The notes below the pieces were generated by a model. The model was not told the DNA's origin. It saw nothing but the letters and a program-made list of their open reading frames with translations, and made no database searches. Of a stretch of 64,000 nucleotides of DNA, positions 39,963-48,103 are shown one piece after another. Position 1 is the first letter of the stretch, and each line of letters opens with the position of its first letter. The DNA lies in assembly GCA_016707895.1 (NCBI GenBank), contig JADJGV010000009.1, forward strand, positions 186,001-250,000, written 5' to 3'. This DNA comes from Myxococcales bacterium (GTDB lineage: Bacteria; Myxococcota_A; Polyangia; Haliangiales; Haliangiaceae). Position numbers and translations under genes: made by a program.

Positions 39963-40982
39963 ATGCGCCGCTCGCCGCTCATCGTCTCGATCTTGGCCGC
40001 CGGTCTTGGGTGTCGCAACGGCGACGCGCCGCGGACCGCGGCGCCGGTGGGGAGCGGGGCCGGCACGGTCGTCGATGCGCAGGACGTCCACATGCCAAAC
40101 GTGACCGAGACCAACAAACTCCAGCCGCGGCGCGATGGTCGTTTCGTCGCGATCACGCCCGGGGCCGTGGCCTGGGTGAGCAAGCAGGGGATCGAGCGCT
40201 GGTCGTTTGGAGACGGCAAGGCGCGCCCGGCGGTCGCCAGCGTCGATCGCGTGTTGGCGCTCGGCCGCGACGGCGACGGCGTCGCGGTGGTGGTCGGTGA
40301 CGGGATCTCGACCGCCCGTCTGGGAGCGATCGGGGCGACCGCCACCGCGCTGGCCGACGTGACCCCGCCACCGCGCCTGTGGCCCGGGATCCGGTTCGTG
40401 GGGCTGACCGCGGCCAACGTCTTCGTCGCCGACGCGGGCTCGCTCGATGTCTTCGACCGCGCCACCGGCGAGCGACTGCACCGCGAGGCGTTCGCGGCCG
40501 ACGAGCTCGCGACGTGCACGCCGGTCGACGATGGCGTGGTGTTCTATCAAGCCGGCACCATCGTGCGGCTCGGACCTGGGGCGGCCCGGGCGACGTACCA
40601 GGATTCGGGCCTCTCGCTCCACTATGCCGCGGGCGCCGATCGCGACCACCTGTGGGCGACCTCGGCGTCGTCGGTGTCGCTGGTCAGCCTCGCCAGCGGT
40701 CAGGCCAAGGTCGAACGGATGGTCGCGATCCCCGGCGTCTACCACCTCGCGTCGGTCGACGGCGACGCGGCGGTGCTGTCGGTGGCGATGAAGGCGGGTG
40801 CGTGGGACACGCTCACGGTGACCGTGGTCGGGACGGACGGGGCGATCCGCTGGACCAAGGCGCTGCCGGCGCCGAAGCGGCAGTTCGCCGAGGTCGCCGG
40901 CGGCAGCGGCCACGTCGCGGTGGTGCTCGACGGCACGCTGCACGTGTTCAAGGCGGCCGACGGCGCCGCGGTCACGCCGTAG
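39963..40982 (+). CDS. Exported beta-propeller-like protein
   Basis: 339 aa, starting 3 nt after the giant gene's stop, so probably co-transcribed. The signal is MRRSPLIVSILAAGLGC, with an atypical lipobox (GLGC). The mature protein has repeated short strands of the PQQ/WD type (AVAWVSKQGIERWSF, DGAIRWTKALPAPKRQF, HVAVVLDGTLHVFKAADGA), suggesting a six- to eight-bladed propeller. No catalytic motif. It overlaps the convergent kinase gene by 11 nt. Any link to the giant protein rests on position alone. Confidence 0.75.
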   Translation: MRRSPLIVSILAAGLGCRNGDAPRTAAPVGSGAGTVVDAQDVHMPNVTETNKLQPRRDGRFVAITPGAVAWVSKQGIERWSFGDGKARPAVASVDRVLALGRDGDGVAVVVGDGISTARLGAIGATATALADVTPPPRLWPGIRFVGLTAANVFVADAGSLDVFDRATGERLHREAFAADELATCTPVDDGVVFYQAGTIVRLGPGAARATYQDSGLSLHYAAGADRDHLWATSASSVSLVSLASGQAKVERMVAIPGVYHLASVDGDAAVLSVAMKAGAWDTLTVTVVGTDGAIRWTKALPAPKRQFAEVAGGSGHVAVVLDGTLHVFKAADGAAVTP

Positions 40983-42807
40983 GCGGCCGCGCCGGCGCGT
41001 CGATGGCGCGGCGGGCCTCGCGGCGCCAGCTCAGCAGCAAGACCACGCCGGCGATGAAGACGCCGAGGTTGAACCCCAGCCGGGTGGTGACCGGCCAGCT
41101 CGCGGCCACCGCGGCGGCGACGATCAGCGGCACCGCGGCCACGAACCGCCCGTAGGTGACGAACGCGACCGTGATCAGGAACAGGTCGACGGTCATCATC
41201 GGCGCCGCGCCGAGGCCGATGTGGACCGCGAAGCAGCGGTTGGCCAGCACCGCCGCGGCCGCGCCGATGATCGCGCGCCCGGCCGCGGCCGACGCGTGGT
41301 TGGCGAACAGCCCGCGGCGGCCGAGCGCCGCGCCTACGGCGATCACGCCGCAGACGATGATCGCGTTGCGGCGCAGCACCAGCGGGCTGGCCTGCTCACC
41401 GAGCGAGACGCCGGCCACCAGCGTCTGCATGAACATCACCGCCATCACCACCAGCAGCGTGGCGGACAGGATGGTCCGCTCGCGCGCGCCGACGGTGAGG
41501 TCGCGCTCGCGCTCGATCAGCATGACCTGCGCGGTGCGATCGACCAGCACCTCGCGGCGCCGGGTCAGCGCGGCGTGGCGGGGATCGTCGTCGGGGAGCT
41601 CGGCCGCCAGCTCGGCCGCCGCGCCCAGGTTGTCGCGCTCGAACTCGAAGTCGAACAGCGCGGTGCGCAGGCGGGCCAGGCCGCGGACCGCCGACGGGTT
41701 GGTCGGCCAGGCCGCCAGCGCCTGCTCGAGGCCGAACCGCGCGACGTCGGCCAGGCGGTGGATCGCCGTGACCGCGTCGGCGCTGCCGGCGTCGGCCGAC
41801 GCCAGCATCGCGACCAGCTCGTCGACCCGATCGTTGGCCGCGCTGGCGACCCGGTGCGAGGTCTGGTGGGTCAGGAACGCCTGCAGCGCCGCCGCCAGCG
41901 CCGGCGCGTCGGCGTAGCGGTCGGCCGGGGCCCGGGCCATCGCGCGCTCGATGATCGCCACCAGCTCGAGCGGCACGTCGGCGGCGATCACCGCGATCGG
42001 CCGCGGCGGGCCGGCCACGACCTGGGCCCAGACCGGATCGCCCGACGCCGCGCTGTGGGCGCCGCTGACGTCGTAGGGCGCGGTGCCGGCGACGAGCTGG
42101 TACAGGATCGCGCCGAGCGCGTAGATGTCGGCGCGGGTGTCGACCCGATCGCCGCGCGCCTGCTCGGGCGGCATGTAGCAGGGCGTCCCGAGCACGCTGC
42201 CGGCCGAGGTCAGGCGCGGGTCGGGCGAGCTGGGGCGATCCGATCGGCGCGGCTCGTCCTCGTCATCGAGCCGCAGCGCGAGGCCCCAGTCGATGACCAC
42301 CACCTCGCCGAACGATCCGAGGATGACGTTGGCCGGCTTGAGGTCGCGGTGGATGACCCGCTGGGTGTGCGCGTACGCGACGGCCTCGGCGATCGCGATC
42401 ACCGCCGGCACCAGCGCCAGGCGCTCGTCGAGCGTGGGCGCCGCGGCGATCGCCGCCGCCAGCGAGCGCCCCTCGACCCACTTCATCGCGTACGACGGGA
42501 CGCCGTCCAGATCGAGGCCGAGATCGTAGACCGGGACGATGTTGGGGTGGATCAGCCGGCTGGTGACCCGGGCCTCGCGCAGGAACCGGGTGGTCAGCCC
42601 GGGGTCGGGATCGCGCAGCTGCTTCACCGCCACGTGGCGATCGAGCACGACGTCGTGGGCCGCGCGCACCGTGGCCAGACCGCCCTCGGCCAGGACCGCG
42701 CCCAGGCGGTAGCGCTCGGCGAAGCTCGGCGACGGCAACGCCACGGCCGGCGCCGGCATGGCCAGCGGCCCCAGCGTGATGGTCGCTTCGGAGTCGACGG
42801 TCCCCAC
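40972..42807 (-). CDS. Membrane Ser/Thr protein kinase (Hanks type)
   Basis: 611 aa. Kinase domain at residues 30-310: glycine loop LAEGGLATV, ATP-binding K62 (HVAVKQL), catalytic loop HRDLKPANV (D155), metal site DWG at 173-175 in place of DFG, and the activation region ending GTPCYMPPEQ. A helical linker (320-430) is followed by about five to six TM helices (from residue 440, SATLLVVMAVMFMQTLVAGV, to 600). This topology, cytoplasmic kinase plus membrane module, is common in Myxococcota. Targets are unknown. Confidence 0.93.
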   Translation of the reverse strand: MGTVDSEATITLGPLAMPAPAVALPSPSFAERYRLGAVLAEGGLATVRAAHDVVLDRHVAVKQLRDPDPGLTTRFLREARVTSRLIHPNIVPVYDLGLDLDGVPSYAMKWVEGRSLAAAIAAAPTLDERLALVPAVIAIAEAVAYAHTQRVIHRDLKPANVILGSFGEVVVIDWGLALRLDDEDEPRRSDRPSSPDPRLTSAGSVLGTPCYMPPEQARGDRVDTRADIYALGAILYQLVAGTAPYDVSGAHSAASGDPVWAQVVAGPPRPIAVIAADVPLELVAIIERAMARAPADRYADAPALAAALQAFLTHQTSHRVASAANDRVDELVAMLASADAGSADAVTAIHRLADVARFGLEQALAAWPTNPSAVRGLARLRTALFDFEFERDNLGAAAELAAELPDDDPRHAALTRRREVLVDRTAQVMLIERERDLTVGARERTILSATLLVVMAVMFMQTLVAGVSLGEQASPLVLRRNAIIVCGVIAVGAALGRRGLFANHASAAAGRAIIGAAAAVLANRCFAVHIGLGAAPMMTVDLFLITVAFVTYGRFVAAVPLIVAAAVAASWPVTTRLGFNLGVFIAGVVLLLSWRREARRAIDAPARPPTA

Positions 42808-42851
42808 CTCCCACCATCATACCCGAGCGGTGAGCCGCCCGGCACGCGCAA

Positions 42852-43514
42852 TCACCCCTGCTCGAAGTGGACCACGTCGATCAGCACCGTCGCCGAGAAC
42901 AGGATCGCGCGCAGCCGCGGATCGGTGATCTGGCCGAACTCGATCCAGAAGTTGTCGGCCTGCGTGAACATCTCCTTGGCCAGGCCGCTCCACTTCTTCT
43001 GGATCAGCCCGACCTCGTGCTCCTGGCCGGGCAGCATGATCTTGAAGGTCCACGGGCGGAAGAACGGGCCGAACAGCGTGGCCAGCTCCTCGCCGCCGGG
43101 GCCCTCGACCGTGTACTTGCGGCGGAACCAGGTCCAGCGCTTCTGCAGCGCGCCCAGCGGCCTGCCGTCGGGGGTCGACACCTCGAGCCGGTGGAAGATG
43201 AAGCGGAACGGCCGGCGCAGCGACAAGAGCTGGGTGCCGGCGCTGAGATCCTCGACGCTCGACCGGAACGGCCGCATCGAGCGCAGGAACAGGCGCTTGA
43301 GGAAGTTGCCGAAGCCCTTGCCCTGCTCCTGCACGTTGAACACCGGGTTGCCGGCCTCGTCGTAGACCGCGTAGGTGTTCTTGGCGTCGAACGACGTCAG
43401 GATCTCGAGCCAGCGCTTGCGCTGCCGCACCGACAGGCGGCTGGGGCGCGCGAAGGGCACGAGGGCGGCGTCGGTGACGGGTACCAGGGCGTTGTCCACG
43501 GCGGCAGTGTACAC
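42852..43514 (-). CDS. Scramblase/LURP-one-like protein
   Basis: 220 aa. It has the twisted beta-barrel signature of the phospholipid scramblase/Tubby-like fold: AVYDEAGNPVFNVQEQGKGF, FIFHRLEVSTPDGRPLGALQ, KRWTWFRRKYTVEGPGGEE. There is a hydrophobic C-terminal stretch (AILFSATVLIDVVHF). Bacterial members are uncharacterised; lipid or phosphate-ligand binding is possible. It is divergent from the GIDE-like gene, with 38 bp between the starts. Confidence 0.8.
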   Translation of the reverse strand: MYTAAVDNALVPVTDAALVPFARPSRLSVRQRKRWLEILTSFDAKNTYAVYDEAGNPVFNVQEQGKGFGNFLKRLFLRSMRPFRSSVEDLSAGTQLLSLRRPFRFIFHRLEVSTPDGRPLGALQKRWTWFRRKYTVEGPGGEELATLFGPFFRPWTFKIMLPGQEHEVGLIQKKWSGLAKEMFTQADNFWIEFGQITDPRLRAILFSATVLIDVVHFEQG

Positions 43515-43552
43515 GCGGCGTGCGCGCGTGCGATCGTCGGGCGGTGATCGCG

Positions 43553-44329
43553 ATGGAGCGCACCCACCGGTGGCGCGACGATCGGCGGTGGCTGCCGCCG
43601 GCGGTGCGCTGGGCCAGCCGCGGCGCGACCGCGGCGGTGTGGGGCGGCTCGGCGGCGGCGCTCGGCACGGCGCTGGTGGTCGCGCCGGCGGTGCTGCTGG
43701 TGTGGAAGGGGCTGGTGCTGGTCGGCGCCGGCGCCGCGGTGGCCGGTCAGCAGGCCGGTCACGCGATGTTCCAGCGGCAGCTGCGCAAGCTGGCGCGCGG
43801 CGACATCCCGCTGTCGCAGCTGGACGCGCACGCCGAGGGCGAGCTGGTGGTGGTGCGCGGCCGCATCGAGGCCGACCCGGCGATGACCGGGGTCCTGGTC
43901 GACACCGCGTGCGTCTATCGCCGGATGGTGTGGGAGCCGGACGGGCGGTGGGTCAGCGAGGCGGCGATCGACTTCGCGCTGGTCGACGCCGCCGGCGCGC
44001 GGGTGCGGGTGCAGGCCGGCGGCGCGCGCTGGATGATCGGCCCGCGCGAGCCGTGGACCTACCCGCTGCCGCGGTTCGATCGCGACGGGGTCCACCCGAT
44101 GGTGCGCGAGCTGGCGCGGCGGAACGGCGCGGGGGTGATCAAGGCGTCCGAGCGCGTGCTGCCGATCGGCGCCGAGGTGCAGGTGGTGGGCTACAAGACC
44201 GCCAGCGCCGACGTCGGCGGCAGCGTCGTCGACTACCGCCTGCCGCCGCAGCGCGCGACGTTGCGATCGGGCAAGGACCTGCCGCTGGTGATCACGCTGG
44301 TCGCCGACCTCGCCGACCCCGACGGGTGA
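43553..44329 (+). CDS. GIDE-like membrane protein (MULAN-type fold without RING)
   Basis: 258 aa from the ATG at 43553. Two hydrophobic helices (residues about 25-75) are followed by a soluble domain with GELVVVRGRIEADPAMTGVL, VYRRMVW, VGYKTASADV and a last hydrophobic strand. This matches the GIDE domain found in mitochondrial MULAN and many bacterial membrane proteins; no RING finger follows. The function in bacteria is unknown. Its pairing with a scramblase-like gene hints at membrane-lipid work, which is inference. Confidence 0.7.
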   Translation: MERTHRWRDDRRWLPPAVRWASRGATAAVWGGSAAALGTALVVAPAVLLVWKGLVLVGAGAAVAGQQAGHAMFQRQLRKLARGDIPLSQLDAHAEGELVVVRGRIEADPAMTGVLVDTACVYRRMVWEPDGRWVSEAAIDFALVDAAGARVRVQAGGARWMIGPREPWTYPLPRFDRDGVHPMVRELARRNGAGVIKASERVLPIGAEVQVVGYKTASADVGGSVVDYRLPPQRATLRSGKDLPLVITLVADLADPDG

Positions 44330-44341
44330 GCGGCGGGGCCG

Positions 44342-44992
44342 TCAGGCGCCCTCGGCCTCGAAGCCGACCCGGGCGTGGGAGCCGTCGCAGTACGGCTTGT
44401 TCTGCGAGTGGCCGCAGCGGCACAGCCAGGTCTCGTCGACGCGGCCGCAGGTGCGGCCGGTGCCGGTGACCAGCTCGAGGTGGCCGGTGACCTGCAGCGG
44501 GCCGTCCTTCTGCGGAGCGATCTCGACCTCGCCGGCGCGGGCGGCCAGGGGCGGCGCGTCGACGGTGGCGGGCTCGCCGGTGGCCTGGAAGCCGGCGGCG
44601 GCGTGGCTGCCGTCGCAGAACGGCTTGCGCTGGCTGGCGCCGCAGCGGCACAGCGTGGCGCGGGTGCGCGGCGCCTCGCCGGCGATCCGCAGGTCGCCGT
44701 GGAACGCCAGGGGGCCGTGCTCGCGGACGCGCACGAGGTTGACGATCGGCGGCCGCTCGTCGGGCTTGCCGTCCTTGCGCCGGTAGGTGATCGCGCCCGA
44801 CGGGCAGTTGTGCGCCAGCGCGGCGACCTCGTCGGCGGTGGCCCGCTCGGGGTGCAGCCACGGCCCGACGACGTTGGGCACGAAGACGTCGGGGCGGGAC
44901 AGCACGCAGGTGCGCGAGTGGATGCAGCGCCGCGCCTCGAAGCGCAGCTCGACGTCGTCGCTGTCCACGATCTCGAGGTGGTCGTCGGCCAT
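44342..44992 (-). CDS. Iron-sulfur protein with Fer4_19 and two CDGSH domains
   Basis: 216 aa from ATG 44992. The N-terminal domain is a divergent mono-cluster 4Fe-4S module (CIHSRTC, then HNCPSGAI). Two CDGSH iron-sulfur motifs follow: LCRCGASQRKPFCDGSH and LCRCGHSQNKPYCDGSH, each with the three Cys and one His that bind a 2Fe-2S cluster. Such multidomain proteins are probable redox or cluster-transfer factors. It lies divergent from the candidate selenoperoxidase, with a 73-bp gap, so the two may share a redox role. Confidence 0.9.
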   Translation of the reverse strand: MADDHLEIVDSDDVELRFEARRCIHSRTCVLSRPDVFVPNVVGPWLHPERATADEVAALAHNCPSGAITYRRKDGKPDERPPIVNLVRVREHGPLAFHGDLRIAGEAPRTRATLCRCGASQRKPFCDGSHAAAGFQATGEPATVDAPPLAARAGEVEIAPQKDGPLQVTGHLELVTGTGRTCGRVDETWLCRCGHSQNKPYCDGSHARVGFEAEGA

Positions 44993-45065
44993 GGCGGCGA
45001 TCTTCCGCCGGCGCGCCGGCCGAAGCAACCGCGGCGCGCGGCCGGCCGCGTGCTACGGTCGGGGC

Positions 45066-45596
45066 ATGGCGACCATCCCCGCGGCGCTGGCCGCGCTGCC
45101 GATCCTCGACGAGCGCGGCGCCGAGCTGCGGCTCGATCGGCTGTGGCACGAGCGCACCGCGTTGATCGCGCTGGTGCGCCACTTCGGTTGACTGCTCTGT
45201 CGTGAACAGGTGGTGCAGTTGCACCGCGAACGGGCGCGCATCGAGGCCGCGGGCGCGACCTTGCAGGTGATCGGCAACGGCGCGCCGATGTTCATGGCCG
45301 GGTTCCGCGAGACCACCGGCTACGACGGCGGCCTGTACACCGATCCGTCGCTGGCGGTGTACCAGGCGCTCGAGCTGCGCCGCGGCTGGGCCACGATCCT
45401 CGCGCCGCGGGCGGCCAAGAACGCCGCGCGGGCGCTGGCCGGCGGGTTTCGCCAGGGCCGCACCCAGGGCGACGCCACCCAGCAGGGCGGCGTGCTGGTG
45501 GTGGCGACCGACGGGACGATCCGCTTCCGCCACGCCGATCGGGTGGCCGGCGACGGGCCGCCGGTGGCGAGCGTGCTGGCCGCGCTCACGGCGTGA
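45066..45596 (+). CDS. Candidate selenoprotein: peroxiredoxin-like (AhpC-TSA_2/SelU-like) with in-frame TGA (Sec42)
   Basis: From ATG 45066 the frame reaches TGA at 45189-45191 and continues in the same frame to a TGA at 45594-45596, giving 176 aa with Sec at residue 42. The site reads ALVRHFG-U-LLCREQVVQL. In Cys homologues this is the F-G-C-x-x-C-R-E-Q active site of the thioredoxin-fold peroxiredoxin-like 2 family, so the motif here is UxxC (U42, C45). Downstream sequence (LQVIGNGAPMFMAGFRETTG, LYTDPSLAVYQAL) continues the fold. A SECIS-type hairpin lies at 45210-45227. Standard callers would drop the first 42 residues or call the gene broken. Predicted role: peroxide or disulfide reduction. 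Confidence 0.88.
45210..45227 (+). promoter_or_regulatory. Bacterial SECIS-type hairpin
   Basis: GUGGUGC, loop AGUU, GCACCGC: a 7-bp stem with one G-U pair. The loop starts 26 nt after the UGA and its second base is G, as in the hairpin of the other candidate (loop AGUUU). Codons between the UGA and the stem (CTC TGT CGT GAA) differ from the GC-rich codons used elsewhere. Confidence 0.78.
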
Positions 45597-45627
45597 TCGG
45601 CCCGCGCGGCGGCGGTCGCCGGCGTCG

Positions 45628-47130
45628 TCAGCGAGCGGCGAGCACGCGCTCGGCGCAGCGCGCCGCCAGCGCCATGATCGCGATCATCGGGTTCACGCCG
45701 GTGTTCGACGGGAACACGCTCGAGTCGGCGACGTACAGGCCGGCGGTGGCGTGGTGGCGGAAGTCGGGCCGCACGACGCTGCGCGCGGGATCGCTGCCCA
45801 TCCGCGCGGTGCCGAACAGGTGCGTCATCGACATGCTGTAGGCGCTGGGGCTGAGCGGCGCCTCGCGCTCGAGGCGCGGCAGCTCGGCGCGATCGCGGAC
45901 CACCGGATCGAAGCCGGCGATGCCGGGGTAGACCTCGCGGGCGCCAGCGGCGAGGAGCTGCTCGCACAGCAGCCGCACGCCGCGCCGGGTCGCGCGCACG
46001 TCGTCGGGGGTGAGCGAGTAGGTCACCAGCGGGCGGCGGCGCCCCGGACGCACCCGGCCGCGCGCGCCGGCGCGGATCGCCGCGCCCCACACCGCGTAGC
46101 GATCGAGCTCGGCCAGCCGGCGCGCGAAGCCGGCGCCGACGCCGGGCACGCGGCTGGCGACCAGGCCGAGGTCCATGCCCAGCGCCTCGAGCTTGATGCC
46201 GAGCTCGCGGTAGCCGGTGACCTCGTGGCCCTGGGTCGCGCCGCGCCAGTTCGCGACCGGCTCGGCGAAGCGGCCGGTGACCGACGCGCCGGGGTGGGCG
46301 CTGAGGCCGTCGCCGACCGGGCCGTGCCCGAGGCCGCTCTGGCGCAGCAGGCATGGCGTCTGGATCGCGCTGGCCGCGAGCACCACGGCGACGGTGGCCT
46401 CGATCGCGAACGGCGCGCCGGCCGCGGTGGTGCCGCGCACGCCGACCGCGCGGCCGCGCTCGACGACGATCCGCTCGGCGCGCAGCCCGGCCAGGATGCG
46501 GGCGCCGGCGGCGACCGCGTCGGGGAGCAGCGTGCGCTCCATCGACAGCTTGGCGCCGTGCGGGCAGCCCTGCAGGCACCGGCCGCTGCCGACGCAGCCG
46601 TCGACGTTGCGGCGGATCGCGCGGTGCGCGACCTCGGTCACCGCGGCCCCGCGCGCCAGCAGCAGGTTCTTGGCGCCGGCGATCGCGTCGGGCGTCGGGT
46701 GGACGCCGAGGCGCGCCTCGAGCCGCGCCTCGTGCGCGGCGATCACCTCGGCCGGCAGCGCGTCGGCCAGCGCCGGATCGTCGGCCGCCCACGCCGCCAG
46801 CACCTCGGGCGGCAGCCGCCAGCAGATCGCGCCGTTGATCACCGACGTGCCGCCGACCGCGCGGCCCTGCAGGTACGGCATCGACAGGTTGCCGAACGCC
46901 AGCGACGTGCCCATGTCGCGGTACAGCTGGGCCATCGCGCGGACGCCGCTGGCCGCGAACGTCGCCGGCGGGTGGTGGTGGCCCTCCTCGACGACGATCA
47001 CCGCGACGCCGGCGCGGGCCAGGTCGGCGGCGACGGTGGCGCCGGCCGGGCCGCTGCCGATCACGACCACCTCGGCGCGATCGTCGAGCCGGCGGCGCAC
47101 CGCGCGCCCGTCGACGGCGATCAGGCTCAC
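45628..47130 (-). CDS. GMC-family FAD oxidoreductase
   Basis: 500 aa from a GTG at 47130. FAD-binding VVVIGSGPAGATVAADLARA at residues about 17-36, GMC signature GRAVGGTSVINGAICWRLP, a Cys cluster CVGSGRCLQGCPHGAK, and the C-terminal TARMG and LYVADSSVFPSNTGVNPM. This subgroup, with the Cys cluster, resembles long-chain alcohol or sterol oxidases and gluconate-dehydrogenase-type enzymes; the substrate is unknown. Its start overlaps the preceding gene by 4 nt (GTGA), so they are coupled. Confidence 0.93.
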   Translation of the reverse strand: MSLIAVDGRAVRRRLDDRAEVVVIGSGPAGATVAADLARAGVAVIVVEEGHHHPPATFAASGVRAMAQLYRDMGTSLAFGNLSMPYLQGRAVGGTSVINGAICWRLPPEVLAAWAADDPALADALPAEVIAAHEARLEARLGVHPTPDAIAGAKNLLLARGAAVTEVAHRAIRRNVDGCVGSGRCLQGCPHGAKLSMERTLLPDAVAAGARILAGLRAERIVVERGRAVGVRGTTAAGAPFAIEATVAVVLAASAIQTPCLLRQSGLGHGPVGDGLSAHPGASVTGRFAEPVANWRGATQGHEVTGYRELGIKLEALGMDLGLVASRVPGVGAGFARRLAELDRYAVWGAAIRAGARGRVRPGRRRPLVTYSLTPDDVRATRRGVRLLCEQLLAAGAREVYPGIAGFDPVVRDRAELPRLEREAPLSPSAYSMSMTHLFGTARMGSDPARSVVRPDFRHHATAGLYVADSSVFPSNTGVNPMIAIMALAARCAERVLAAR

Positions 47131-48074
47131 GGCGCGCCGGCTCCCGGGAAGCGCGCGCGCACCGCCGGGTCGTCGAAGTACGCCAGGCACGCCAGCGTCT
47201 TCAGCGTGGTCACGGCCTGGCGCACGAAGGCGCGGCGATCGTCGGCCGCCGCGGCGATGAACGCCGCCTGCTCGACCGGGTCGAGCCGGAAGAACGGCCG
47301 GCGGTAGCCGCGCACCACCGGCAGGAACACCAGCGTGTGCAGCATCGGCCGCAGCCCGGCGCGCACCAGCGGCGCGGCCGCGCCGTCGAACGCGCGCCAG
47401 AACGTCGCGCGGTCGATCGCGGCGAACGGCGGCAGGCCGTCGGCGCCGTCGGTGCCGAGGATCGCGGCGAACAGCGCCTCGGCCCACGCGCGCTCGGTGG
47501 CCGACAGCGCCAGCGGCCCGGCGCGCGGCGCGTCGTACGGCGTCTCGGTGACGCGGCGCTCGCGCTCGAGCGTGAAGTAGGTCGGCGTCTCGAGGCAGCG
47601 CCCGCCGATCACGAGGTAGCTGACGCCGATCAGCTCGTCGGCCGAGCCCGGCGTCAGCGCCACCAGCGGGTCCTTGATGCGCTGCATGCGCAGGTCGGGC
47701 ACCCGGCCCAGCCCGTAGTCGATGATCAGGCCGCGATCGAACCCCGGCGGCGTCGGCACCCCGGTCGGCGCGATGACCTCGTAGTGCCACTCGGTGACCG
47801 GGCGGCCGCGGCGGGTGCGCGGGCGGCTGGGCGCGTCGACGCCGTCCTGCTCGAGCCGCACGTTCCAGCCCAGCAGGCGCCCGGTGCCGGGCTCGCGCCA
47901 GAACGTCTTCTGGAACGTCTTCCAGCTCAGGCGCTCGAGCAGCCGCGGCAGGCCCAGGCTGGTGCCGCGGTAGACCCAGCCCTCGAGCGCCGCCGGATCG
48001 ACCGGGTGGCCTTCGACGATCGCCGCGCGCAGCTCCCGGGTCGAGGCGTGGCGCAGCGCGCGCGCGGTCGGCAT
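47127..48074 (-). CDS. GMC-oxidoreductase partner with a gluconate-dehydrogenase subunit-3-like region
   Basis: 315 aa from ATG 48074. The C-terminal 130 residues (LSATERAWAEALFAAILGTD, RRPFFRLDPVEQAAF, LACLAYFDDPAVRARF) resemble the small subunit 3 of membrane gluconate 2-dehydrogenases. The N-terminal part (LERLSWKTFQKTFWREPGTG, RGLIIDYGLGR) is an unassigned domain. Overlap with the GMC gene suggests a two-protein dehydrogenase. The fused layout is not one I can name. Confidence 0.7.
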   Translation of the reverse strand: MPTARALRHASTRELRAAIVEGHPVDPAALEGWVYRGTSLGLPRLLERLSWKTFQKTFWREPGTGRLLGWNVRLEQDGVDAPSRPRTRRGRPVTEWHYEVIAPTGVPTPPGFDRGLIIDYGLGRVPDLRMQRIKDPLVALTPGSADELIGVSYLVIGGRCLETPTYFTLERERRVTETPYDAPRAGPLALSATERAWAEALFAAILGTDGADGLPPFAAIDRATFWRAFDGAAAPLVRAGLRPMLHTLVFLPVVRGYRRPFFRLDPVEQAAFIAAAADDRRAFVRQAVTTLKTLACLAYFDDPAVRARFPGAGAP

Positions 48075-48103
48075 CACGTCAGCGTACCGCGCGGCTCGTC
48101 GGA

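Noticed and set aside
45192..45209. A shorter hairpin (CUGU, loop CGUGA, ACAG) as the SECIS of the second selenoprotein
   Set aside because: Its loop is only 9 nt from the UGA, too close for the bacterial SECIS; the stem at 45210-45227 fits better.
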